A stretch of 64,000 bases of DNA. It comes from Lunularia cruciata. Its lineage: Eukaryota; Streptophyta; Marchantiopsida; Lunulariales; Lunulariaceae. The notes below the pieces were generated by a model. That model saw only the letters and a program-made list of their open reading frames with translations, made no database searches and was not told the DNA's origin. Below, piece by piece: positions 45,004 through 53,902 of this stretch (position 1 is its first letter; the number at the start of each line of letters is the position of its first letter). Position numbers and translations under genes: made by a program. Where the stretch lies: assembly GCA_948567375.1 (NCBI GenBank), contig OX419760.1, positions 33,542,001 to 33,606,000 of the forward strand, in the 5' to 3' direction.

Positions 45004-45180
45004 GTGCAAAAGGAACCAAGATGCAAGGCCCAAAAGACACATGTGGACAAAAAAAATGCACAACAAAGTAGAGCCCAAAGGAGAGTAAAATCTCAAATAA
45101 GTGCAAAAGGAACCAAGATGCAAGGCCCAAAAGACACACATGACCAACAAAAATGCACAACAAAGTAGAGCCCAAAGGTA
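45004..45180. repeat. Tandem duplication, period 97 bases
   Basis: gtgcaaaaggaaccaagatg at 45,004 and 45,101; both units run on through atgcacaacaaagtagagc almost unchanged, so this duplication is young compared with its surroundings. On the minus strand it keeps a frame open (45,175-44,938), an effect of repetition rather than evidence of coding. Confidence 0.85.
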
Positions 45181-45416
45181 CTAAAGGAGAAGAAGCAAGC
45201 GGACAACCTGCACCAAAGAAACTAGAAAGGGAAGCCTACTCTTGAACTATGGGATAAAGGTCCTCCAATGGTATCTTTGGTAAGTGGAGAGGGTATGCCT
45301 ATAGCAACTTCCGGTCAATGCAAACACAAAGCTTGTGTGTGTTGCAAAGTGACTGAAACATGTTATTGGTAATAGGATATGAGCATGGCTGGAAAGACAA
45401 CTAGAACCTCTCACCT

Positions 45417-45680
45417 TTACAAAGAACCTTGTGCTACATCCTTGAGAAGACCATCATGGTGATGTAGATGCCCAAAAAGCTCAATTGCTAAAGAGACAAA
45501 TGTATGTAAGGATAGCTTGGGTGCATATTGGTCTCCCTTGTCCTTAAAGGAAGTGGTTGTTGTTGCTCCTGCTTGTATGCTTGCCCATGCCAATGACTCC
45601 ACTTGTAGAAGATTCACCACTATCATGTCATGTAATATGCAATGACCATCCATGAAAGTAGCAATATTTGCTTGCACCTA
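45417..45680 (-). pseudogene. Possible nuclease-like domain of a non-LTR-type element (divergent copy)
   Basis: An 86-codon open stretch: NIATFMDGHC, LAWASIQAGATTTTSF, KDKGDQYAPK, FVSLAIELFGHLHHHDGLL. The last part resembles the block HLFVHLALELYG in the copies at 50-51 kb, and the F-x-P-L-A-x-E-x-x-G pattern I know from the C-terminal nuclease-like region of some plant non-LTR-type elements. Upstream minus-strand sequence (45,832-45,690) may belong to the same gene. Domain name from memory, so moderate to low confidence. Confidence 0.35.
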
Positions 45681-47767
45681 ATGGATAGGTAGTCTTGGTA
45701 GATCAAACCATTGCTCAATCTGAACCTAGTTCCTTGTAGCTTGTAAGAGTTGAGCAACAATATTACAAACTCCATCATGGACTTTGGTGGCTCTCCACCT
45801 ATTGCACAACATAAAAAATGTATCCCATGCATGTTGTATAGGGATCTACATATGTATTAGGCTAGAAGCTCTGTGAGAGTTGATGTAGGAGACCCAATCT
45901 CAAGCATAGTGTTATATAAACTCTTTGGATGTAAAACAGAAGTGATCAATCAAGGGTAAAGCTTGGAACCAAGCTCAAGAGCCTTTCTCCCATGTAAAAT
46001 AGGATCTTATCTCTATAAGGTAGAGGCACATCAATGAGGATGCTAGTAAGTGTGTGAGTTTGTGAGTGTGCATAACCTTACTAAGATCTGCCTAGAGCTT
46101 CCTAGAGTCAAGGGAGACAAATTCAATAGACTTAGGGAGTCACAAGCATGCAAGGTCTGGGAAAAAGTCATGAGCCAATCCAAGATGTGCCTAGACATTA
46201 TAAGTGCATGTACCCACTATTATGATAGGTCCCAACAAGAATGGATGGCCTTGATGTACAAACCTATCTGCTTGACAGGGGACCACTAGAGCCCAAACAT
46301 GGATACATGTTGTTGGTGTTGTGACCTCTTGCCCTAAGAGGCCCATATTTGCCCATGACTATAGGGAGAGCTAACTACTACCTACACCACTCATTTGATA
46401 TTTATGGGAACATTTATGGCCCTAATAGAGGGGAGAAAGTATGGCGGATATACTATCAAACATCCATAAATGTAGCAATAGTGCCTCTATAGGCAAGAAA
46501 GTCCATGCTAAATATGAGGCCTAAAAGAAGTAACATTAAGTAAGAATGGAGTAGCCTACTCCATTCCATGAGGAGGAAGTGATCATGGGATGTAGCCTAT
46601 ACTAAGGTGTTTGATATGAACAAACTACAAAAATCCTCTTATCCAAAACTTGCAAACCATTGATAGGAAACTCAAATCCTGGTGGGAAGTCAATAGGAGT
46701 TAGGATTATGCGGGGGCTCTAGACCTTGCATTTATGAGTCTCAAATTGTAGACCTAAGGCGTCTAAGTTGAGTATGAAATTGGATATTGTTCTAATGGTA
46801 TCCTCCTAAGTACATAGTATATGAGTGTCATTTGAGATGGATGGGAAAAGACAAGACAAAAATGTTGTTGCAACCTATTATAAAGTTGAATAATGCGCTA
46901 TGGCAAGGCCTCCCTAGGAGATCCTTCTACCATGTGCACTTGGTTGATGTCAATTATAAGAACTCTCTTGTGATGATGTGGTGGCTATACAATAGAGGTG
47001 TCTCAATCCCATAGAAAGCACATACAAATGGGATCAAGGAGGAGATATGATCTATATTTGAGCAAAGTGCATAAAACAATGCTAGATAAAATTCAAGCAT
47101 TGGAGACATCAACTTGGACAACCATCCAATCTAGATGAATTTCTAAGGATGTTTGAATGCACATAATAACCATCACACATCTTCTTGGAGTAGCCATAGC
47201 AAACTGATGGGGAGACAAGAAGGTAGAAAAAGACTATTACGTCTATAAGCAAATAGTATGAGAAACCAAACTCAAAAACAAATCTCCAATGGAGCACACA
47301 CTTGAGGTCACAGTGTGGGACACACACTTGAGGTTTCCTTCACAAGAGCAAGGAGAAAAGAAGCTCCAAATAGATGAGTTCCTCTGAGGGGCACAATTGG
47401 AGGCAATGCATTGACAAAAAGCCAAGAGAAGAGGAAAATCAAAATTTGGAGCATCTAAAGAGAGGCAATCTTGTAGATGCTCAAAAACTAAGCTTGATGG
47501 GCTACCATTGAGAAGTGTAGAGAGTGGAGTAGAGCATAGGTAAAGCAATATTCTATCAAATATAAGACCCCATCTAGCTAAAAATCATGGAGGAATAAAA
47601 GAAGTTCCTCAATGGCAAGTGGATGTAAGGTCTGTAAGTCTAATAAGGTGTCACAGAAGAAGAGTGCTAGCTAAGAGGGTGAGAGTCCTTGGACTACCTA
47701 TGTGTAGTCTCCTACCTCACTTAATATCATGGTGTGATCAAGTTGATGATGCTTAGGAGTAAGGTAT
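45681..47767. other. Degraded DNA, possibly element-derived, no clear domain
   Basis: Open pieces occur on both strands (for example 47,548-47,243 minus, 46,050-46,289 plus) without motifs I can defend. A protease-like phrase (LIFSMDFLAYRGT, minus strand near 46,515-46,475) is too weak to call. Confidence 0.4.
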
Positions 47768-48262
47768 TATAACAATATGGAGTTTATAGATGAGTTAGTT
47801 GAGACTAACAAAGTAGCAAATAGGCTAAATTAGCCAAGAATTATAAAAATATTCTAGAAGCATCTAGGAAGCTTCTTGGTACCTTCTACATATTGGGTAA
47901 CGTGTATGCCAAGTGGTACCTTCTAGGAGGAAGTTTCTTGGCTAGCTTAGTTTGCAAGCCAAGTAGGTGGCTTCTAGAGGGAAACTTCTTGGGAAGTTTC
48001 TTGACTAACTTAGCTTGTATGCCAAGTAAATGGCTTCTAGAAGGAAGCTTCTAAAGAAGTTTCTTGATCCACTTAACTTGCACTACAAAAAGATAGCTTT
48101 TAGGAAGTTTCCTTGAGAAGCCTCAAGAGCCTTGTATGCTTTCTATAAATACCAAAGCCTAATGTTATGCTAAGCATTTCAAAGTTTCCTTCATTCAAGA
48201 GTCCCAATGTGATCTTTCACTCTAATCTTCCATATTCCTATTTCTCTCCTTGATCTTTTACA
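47768..48262 (+). mobile_element. Solo LTR of the G1/G3/G4/G5 family
   Basis: 495 bases, starting TATAACAATATGG (one change from TGTAAC) and ending CTTTTACA. TATA ctataaatacc near 48,144. It is flanked by GGTAT (47,763-47,767) and AGTAT (48,263-48,267), an imperfect 5-base duplication. No primer site or gag follows, so this is a true solo LTR, the usual product of recombination between two LTRs. It retains TTCtaGAA and GAAgcTTC units. Confidence 0.85.
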
Positions 48263-48627
48263 AGTATGGGTTTGTGGAGAATTTGCAATCTACTTGGCTA
48301 TAGCCTAGGGCCTAATGGAGTACGTCCTCTTGGAGGGCTGCCTTGTTTCCTCTCAAGAACCTATTAATCTCTTGATGCCCAAAGCACCTCATGGGTTGGA
48401 AGGAGTAATATCCATTGGGGAAAAAGAGCCAATAACATCCAAATGGAAACATCTTGCCCATGGTCATCACTCAAAATAGTTAATTGTAGGAGAGAGAACA
48501 TGGATCCAACAAGAGGATGCTAAGGCATAAGGATCACAATTTACATCTATGGTTGTGGCACACTTGCCTATGTAAGGTCCAAGGAGTGTAGTTAAGAGTA
48601 TGAGTTGGGGAAAGCATGTAGATATAA

Positions 48628-48681
48628 AAACATAGTATGGATGGGAGGAGGGGCCTCCCTCCTCTTATCCACACTATGTTT
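48628..48681. repeat. Hairpin with about 25-bp arms
   Basis: aaacatagtatggat... paired with ...atccacactatgttt, with gaggagg/cctcctc near the loop; about three mismatches and a loop of roughly four bases. Confidence 0.75.
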
Positions 48682-48924
48682 AGACAATAGTAGCCTCTCC
48701 TTGCATATTCAAACAATGAGATCTCCCTCTATGTTATGCAAGACCAATCTCTATCCACATACAATCAAGATAAGACTATGGGTGTGAGATTGATGGAGCA
48801 AGATATAAGGATGTGTTGAGCGCCCAAGTAGAGGAAAATGATCCAAAGGAGGTGGTAGAGTGGTCAGCATGAGAGGAAAATCCAAATGATCTAGTGGGGA
48901 TGGGGAGGGTGGTGGGTGGGTAGG

Positions 48925-48971
48925 GCTATTCCTTGCAAGGAATAGCTATGGGTTATTCCTTGCAAGGAATA
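48925..48971. repeat. Two successive perfect palindromes
   Basis: A perfect 22-base palindrome (gctattccttg/caaggaatagc, 48,925-48,946) is followed eight bases later by a 16-base palindrome with the same core (attccttgcaaggaat, 48,955-48,970). Confidence 0.85.
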
Positions 48972-49840
48972 GGCGGACTTCCAATACTCCTAAACTTGGT
49001 TTAAATTTAATCTCACAAGTTAATCTTATTTTTCCAAGCTCTAAGCACTCTTAAACATTCTATCATTCTTAATCTACTTAGCTCTAAACACTCTTAATCA
49101 CTCAAGCCCTTATTCACTTGATACTATAGGGACTTCAAAAATAACTTTACAAACTTTCATGTAATTTATAAATTTTATTTGTGAAGTGTGTGAAAAATCT
49201 GTATGGACCACTCAAAAAGTACATTTGGGTAGTTATGGAGATCTATCCAAGTTCCTCTTTTTTCTTTAACTCCATAATAGATGGTTCTTAGCAAATAATG
49301 GATATGGAGTTTGCATTGTAACCACGTAAAGAATTAATTAGCACTAATTATAATTCAGGGTTAATAATAGATTATCTGATTTGAATTTTGTTTAAATGGT
49401 TCAAGAGGGAATCCAAGGAAAGTCTCAAGAAGGTGCTAGAAGGTGGCAAGCAATGCTGAAAGTACTGACGGACGCACGGCCTTTCATTTCAATGAGGTAG
49501 GTGTTGTTTGCATTGATTGTTCAAATACACTCTTACAAGTCTTGTGTCAATCCAATTTATCATCCATGGCACCTATTTGGTCTAAAATTTATTCCATTAT
49601 GGTACGTCTAAATATCCATAAGCTAGAATCTGATTTGGAGAAATGAATGTAAGTTACACTAATTTCTCCATAAAGGGATTATGGTGGATTTAATTATTAG
49701 TTCATTAGCAAGCTACAAAGTTCACTTAAAATATTATGAAATTCATTCCTTATCCAATAGACATCCACCAAAGCTTAAACCTCCTTATGGACTCCAAAGC
49801 TTAAACACTTCTTCACATTTGGCTAATTCTACCTAATTTG

Positions 49841-49896
49841 AATTCTAATTCTAATTCTAATTCTAATTCTAATTCTAATTCTAATTCTAATTCTAA
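49841..49896. repeat. TTCTAA hexanucleotide microsatellite
   Basis: About nine units of ttctaa in a row. Not the common plant telomere unit (TTTAGGG). Confidence 0.9.
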
Positions 49897-49898
49897 TT

Positions 49899-50380
49899 TT
49901 GGAGCAATGTTCTAGCATGCAAGGTCTTCAAGTATATGGGTATGCAGCAAGATCACCTCTTTGTACTCTAGCCTTGGAATTATATGGAGCAATGGACATG
50001 GTATTCAAGTGTCATTTGTCATTAAGTATCATTTGTTATTTGTCAGGGAGCGCACAAGAGCTTATCATATTAGACGCCAAGTGTATCACTCTCACTCTCA
50101 TAATTTGTAGCATACTTAAGACACCATGTGTCCATTGCTCGACAAGAGCATTAGCTGGTGCAATCCATAGGAGAGCAATCACTCTAGGTGATATTCTTTT
50201 GGATGCTCCAATAGTTTGTATACCTTACAACTTGTATAGCTTGAAGACCCTGCATGGTAGGGAAAATTTCTCATAACAAGACAATGGAGGCCTAGTCCCA
50301 TTCTACCTCTTTTGTCTCTCCCTTGTAAAGCTTGATGTGGTCTTTTCGTCCTTCTTGTGTTCTATGAGGTTGGCTTTCAT
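49899..50380 (+). pseudogene. 3' end of a non-LTR-type retroelement, copy X1
   Basis: An open frame of 125 codons (49,899-50,276) includes ARSPLCTLALELYGAMD at about residues 17-33 and ALAGAIHRRAITLGD at 84-98. I know the combination of a C-terminal L-A-x-E-x-Y-G block followed by A-x-A-x-A-I-H-x-R-x-x-x-L from C-terminal parts of reverse transcriptase-bearing proteins in plants. After the stop comes a conserved tail (ctctcccttgtaaagcttgatg, near 50,317-50,338) shared with six other places nearby. 5'-truncated: no RT domain is present. Copy X2 is its inverted partner. Confidence 0.5.
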
Positions 50381-50649
50381 TCATTCTACCTCTCCAGACA
50401 ATCATCAATGGGAGGGGAGGAAAATAATAATTGATTAATTTCTTACACTTGCAGGTTGTCTCTTCAACAATCCTCAACACTTAACACTCATTGCTATTGT
50501 TTGACTCTATTGATCACTCCCACTCTGACCAGTTCACTCTGTACTCGATGTTTGCCTCTCTATACCCATTCACTATCATCATACTTTACTTACCCTGGAC
50601 ATATCTAAACATAAGGACAATTTTAGGAAGAATGGGACCATAACAAGGT

Positions 50650-51560
50650 CATATAGTTATGGAGTCTAAGAGAGGAAAAGGGAGACCGCATAGAAAATTT
50701 GAAGGATGGGAAGACCTCATCAAGCTGCACAAGATAAAGACAAAAAACTTAAAATGGGGCTAAGCCCCAATAGAGTCTATATGAGAAATCTGCCCTATTG
50801 CACCTAAGATATCCAAGGTATGCAAGTTGTGCAGTCTACAAACAACTGGAGCATCTGAATAAGCATCACCTAGTATGATTGCTCTCCTATGGATTGCACC
50901 AACCACTGCCCTCTATAGAGCATGGGCACACACTATCATACATATGCTACAAAGTATGAGAGTGAGAGTGGTACTCCTTGGCGCCTAACATGATAAGGCC
51001 TCATGCACTCCTTGATAAATGTGTCAATGTCGTGTCCATCACTCCATATAATTCCAAGGCTAGATGAACAAAGAGGTGACCTTGCTACATGCCCCTATAC
51101 TTGAGGACATTGCGACCTACTACTGCACTTGCCACCCATCCAAGGGGATGGGTAATCACTCCCTCTAAAACGGTATCCCGCATAGTGTCCATAACTATGA
51201 CATTCACTATTTTCACCTGATCATCTCGGACCAAATATAAGTCTGCCCTGACATGTGTTGCTTGCAAAGCATACAAATGCTCCTTCCAAGCTAAGTATCC
51301 AAGCTAAGTATCCAATCTCTCGTGCCATAGCAAACACTATGTCCCTCATAGAATCATGGGTAGCTATCCTTTGTCTTCTATACGGACACCATGTCATATG
51401 GACCGCAATTGCATCTAGTGGAGGACCACACTCACAAATGATTAATGAAGATGTAGATGGGTGGACCAAACCTAGACTAAACATCCTCGTTGTAGTAGTT
51501 GGTGCAAATATCGTATGGAGTCTTGGTTATGGAAACATCTTCATGGTTATGACATAAGGA
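50650..51560 (-). pseudogene. 3' end of a non-LTR-type retroelement, copy X2
   Basis: Longer copy on the minus strand. 51,484-51,221: a Cys/His cluster CECGPPLDAIAVHMTWC (residues 17-33), then RQRIATHDSMRDIVFAMARE (38-57), a zinc-finger plus helix arrangement. 51,276-51,085: RADLYLVRDDQVKIVNVIVMD, reminiscent of the (P)D...D-x-V core of PD-(D/E)XK-type nucleases, then KYRGMQQGHLFVHLALELYG near 51,100-51,040. The tail motif is at 50,715-50,660. Several stops and shifts. X1 and X2 lie tail to tail with about 270 bases between. Confidence 0.5.
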
Positions 51561-52109
51561 CTAACTCAAAGGACCTTTATCCTCATAACCTTCAATGACC
51601 TAATGATGCCAGCGTATTTAAAAGTAGATATCGATTGATTAGCACATGTACATTTTGATGATATCGCACTGTTAGTGTTTCCACATCCGCACAGCAATTT
51701 CAAAATGAACCACAACGTAATAACCCTGGTCTTTCTCACCACTGTAACACCATGGACCTAAACAACTATGGATAGTGATGAATGGAATAGGACTACTGTC
51801 TGTTGCCTAGGCTTCTTACGCAAAAAGCACCTCATTGACGGTTAACCGTACCTCCTGCTACAGAAAAAGCATTTGGTAGGTACGGCAGAGCTGCACTTCT
51901 TCCAGTGTCAAAGTTTACTGCTTTCCATGCGAAACCACATCCTAAATGGTACGAAACATAGACTGTCAGGGTGTAATCCGAATGCAGATATGAGGAACTT
52001 ACTAAAGGGTAAAGCATACACGACGTTAGACTTTGTTTACCCATAGTACCGGATACGAATAGTTCACCAGATAATAATTACAAGGATCACATAGCGCTTG
52101 GAGTACTCC
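51561..52109. other. No gene recognised
   Basis: CpG-containing DNA with short open frames only (70 codons at 52,044-51,832, minus). Confidence 0.45.
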
Positions 52110-52240
52110 CCCTTCCCCTATTTAAAACCCATATAGACTCTATTGACACTTAGCCCCATGTTACTTTTTTTTTCTCTCCCTTGTACGGCTTGATGGGATC
52201 TTCCCATCCTTCGTTTTTCCTACGCGGAAGCCTTCTTTGT
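52110..52240 (+). repeat. Retroelement tail motif, plus orientation
   Basis: catatagactctattg, cttagccccatg, ctctcccttgtacggcttga and tcttcccatccttcg occur in the same order as in the tails of X1 and X2. Interpreted as the 3' end of a heavily 5'-truncated copy. Confidence 0.6.
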
Positions 52241-52429
52241 GTTATTTAAAACCCTGTAATGAAAACGTGGAATTATAGGTTCTTGTGTAACCCTAGGTTT
52301 ACTTTGTACGCTAGCCCATGCGAACAAAATCTTGTGACCTGTAGCGCACTTTACTAATATTTGGAAAGCATTAATGATGCTATTCAGCAACGAATAATTG
52401 GAGGTAAATTCTATGGCGCACCTACACGA

Positions 52430-52515
52430 GATAGAAGTACAAGGAGAAAAAGGCGACCGCGTAGAAAACACAAAGGATGCGAAGATCCCGTCGAGCCACA
52501 TCAAGACACACGTAC
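52430..52515 (-). repeat. Retroelement tail motif, minus orientation
   Basis: The plus strand reads aaggcgaccgcgtagaaaac, ggatgcgaagatcccg, gagccacatcaag: the complement of the same tail. CpG sites here are intact, pointing to a younger copy or one shielded from deamination. Confidence 0.55.
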
Positions 52516-52904
52516 AAACAAATGTGTTTATTGCCTCATCATTTTCTGATGTAGATCTCTGCTCGGTTATATTAGGGGGTTTCAGTGGGGGATCTTATGT
52601 CGACCTATAGGATAACCATGAATTTGTATGGGTATATGCAATTCAGTAAGATCTCCGCCCATTCCTGTGAACAATTATTCGGTTCCAACATTCTTGAAAC
52701 TGTCATAAAACCATTGTATGAACCTGTTCAACAGCGTCTTGCGACCGCTTACAAGTATCCAAAAATTTCGACAGACCTGTCTGACCCTACCGCGTAGTCC
52801 TCCCATAAGTAACCCCTTAATCAGAACTCAAAATACAGATTTTGGTCGTCTTAAACCAGCTTCAAAAGCTCTGCATGAATCCGAGCAAAATGTCATTTAC
52901 CTGA

Positions 52905-53100
52905 ACATTCTAAGAGAAAGGCGACCACGTAGAACATGAAGGATGGGAAAGACCCCTCCATGAATCCAAGCGAAATGTCATTTAGGTGAACATTCTAAGA
53001 GAAGGGCGACCACGTAGAACACATGAAGGATGGGAAAGACCCTTCAACCGTACAAGGGGAGACAGAGGAGGTAAAATGGGGGTAGGTTCCGTTGTATGTA
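52905..53100 (-). repeat. Two adjacent retroelement tail motifs, minus orientation
   Basis: The phrase gaacattctaagagaa followed by ggcgaccacgtagaac and gaaggatgggaaagaccc occurs at 52,900-52,960 and again at 52,987-53,043. The second continues into gtacaaggggagacagagg and taaaatggggg, the extended tail. The first is a partial duplicate. Confidence 0.65.
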
Positions 53101-53476
53101 TAGGAGAAATAAGCAAAAGTTGTTGTCAATTTTGTCCAATCTGCACAAAATTTGTCAAAATCTAACCAAAATTCGTCAACAGCATTCGCATGGAAAACGC
53201 GTCGATATAACTCATGAGAAAACCAACGTCGGGTGTCAGGCACTTGACGCGTGGAAATTTTGCTGCTCGAGAAAGCCAGAAACATGTGCCGAGTAGATGG
53301 CCCACCACCTCGTGACACGTGAGGTGTAGCATACGTGATTTCAGCGAATGGTAGTTCTTCCTCTTGGATGGGAATGAGGATCACTCCCCAGGAATTTCCT
53401 ACGCAGTAGGATTTCCAACTACCCCGAAATTCCTTCATCAAGACATTCTTCGATCGACGGTGTAACGAAGTTCACC

Positions 53477-53902
53477 TTGTGTGGAACTCGGACTATAGTG
53501 AGCAGGGTTGGTCGAAAGCTACGTGGTGAAACAAACTTGCACCTTCTTTACAGTACAGTACTGTACCTTGGAACAACTACAGTACAGGAACGACAGTCTA
53601 CGAGGTGGGTCAGAAGGGCCCAAAGTGTCTCTCACCCATCACCTGAATATAAAATGCGTCAGCAACCACACTATCCTCCACTTTGTGACGAAATCAATCC
53701 TGAACGCCGTTTCATTCGCGTCAATTTAGCGGCTTGGACTGCAGTGAGTTGTCTGATGGCACGTGTCCGCAACCAGGGTGGATATGACGTGGAACTTCTG
53801 GAAAGGTTGCCTCGTGACTGTAAAGCAATTTGGTCAACGAAAGTGGAACTGGCATTTGGAAGTTCAAAAGCAGTGAGGTCGTTTGTCGAGGACTTGCGAT
53901 AA
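53477..53902 (+). CDS. Unidentified 141-codon ORF in CpG-retaining DNA
   Basis: Open from ATG 53,477 to TAA 53,902. Readable C-terminal half: CDEINPERRFIRVNLAAWTA (about 71-90), ARVRNQGGYDVELLERLP, ELAFGSSKAVRSFVEDL. Codons include many CpG, unlike the decayed elements around. It shows no recognised domain. It could be a gene exon, a captured fragment or chance; an overlapping minus-strand frame (53,922-53,671) is likely a shadow. The nearest known features are the tail motifs just upstream. Confidence 0.3.
   Translation: MCGTRTIVSRVGRKLRGETNLHLLYSTVLYLGTTTVQERQSTRWVRRAQSVSHPSPEYKMRQQPHYPPLCDEINPERRFIRVNLAAWTAVSCLMARVRNQGGYDVELLERLPRDCKAIWSTKVELAFGSSKAVRSFVEDLR

Larger units (their letters stand above)
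43601..45400. other. No gene recognised; AT-rich with two tandem duplications
   Basis: Short open frames only. It contains the 85-base and 97-base tandem duplications listed separately. It may be the far side of the Harbinger element, whose ends I could not define. Confidence 0.5.
48263..49840. other. No gene recognised; contains hairpin and palindromes
   Basis: Short open frames only. The open frames in both directions around 48,534-48,787 are a by-product of the hairpin there. Confidence 0.5.

Noticed and set aside
44938-45175. Overlapping minus-strand ORFs with hydrophobic repeats (LGLASWFLLHLF).
   Set aside because: The apparent protein repeat is the by-product of the 97-base tandem DNA duplication.
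45240-45350. Minus-strand phrase HKLCVCIDRKLL followed by YPLHLP, resembling gypsy RT.
   Set aside because: Only one short block; the surrounding RT motifs are absent and the nearby frame fits the nuclease-like relic better.
48534-48787. ORFs on both strands with similar peptides (NIVWxGGG).
   Set aside because: They are the two arms of the hairpin at 48,628-48,681 read in opposite directions.
49841-49896. TTCTAA repeat considered as interstitial telomere sequence.
   Set aside because: The unit is not a known plant telomere unit and the array is short; treated as a microsatellite.
50292-50480. Minus-strand ORF with a motif like RPHRTQEG...IKLYKGE, repeated at several places as an AT-hook-like peptide.
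   Set aside because: It lies antisense to the conserved tail of the retroelement copies, so conservation of the DNA tail explains the shared peptide.
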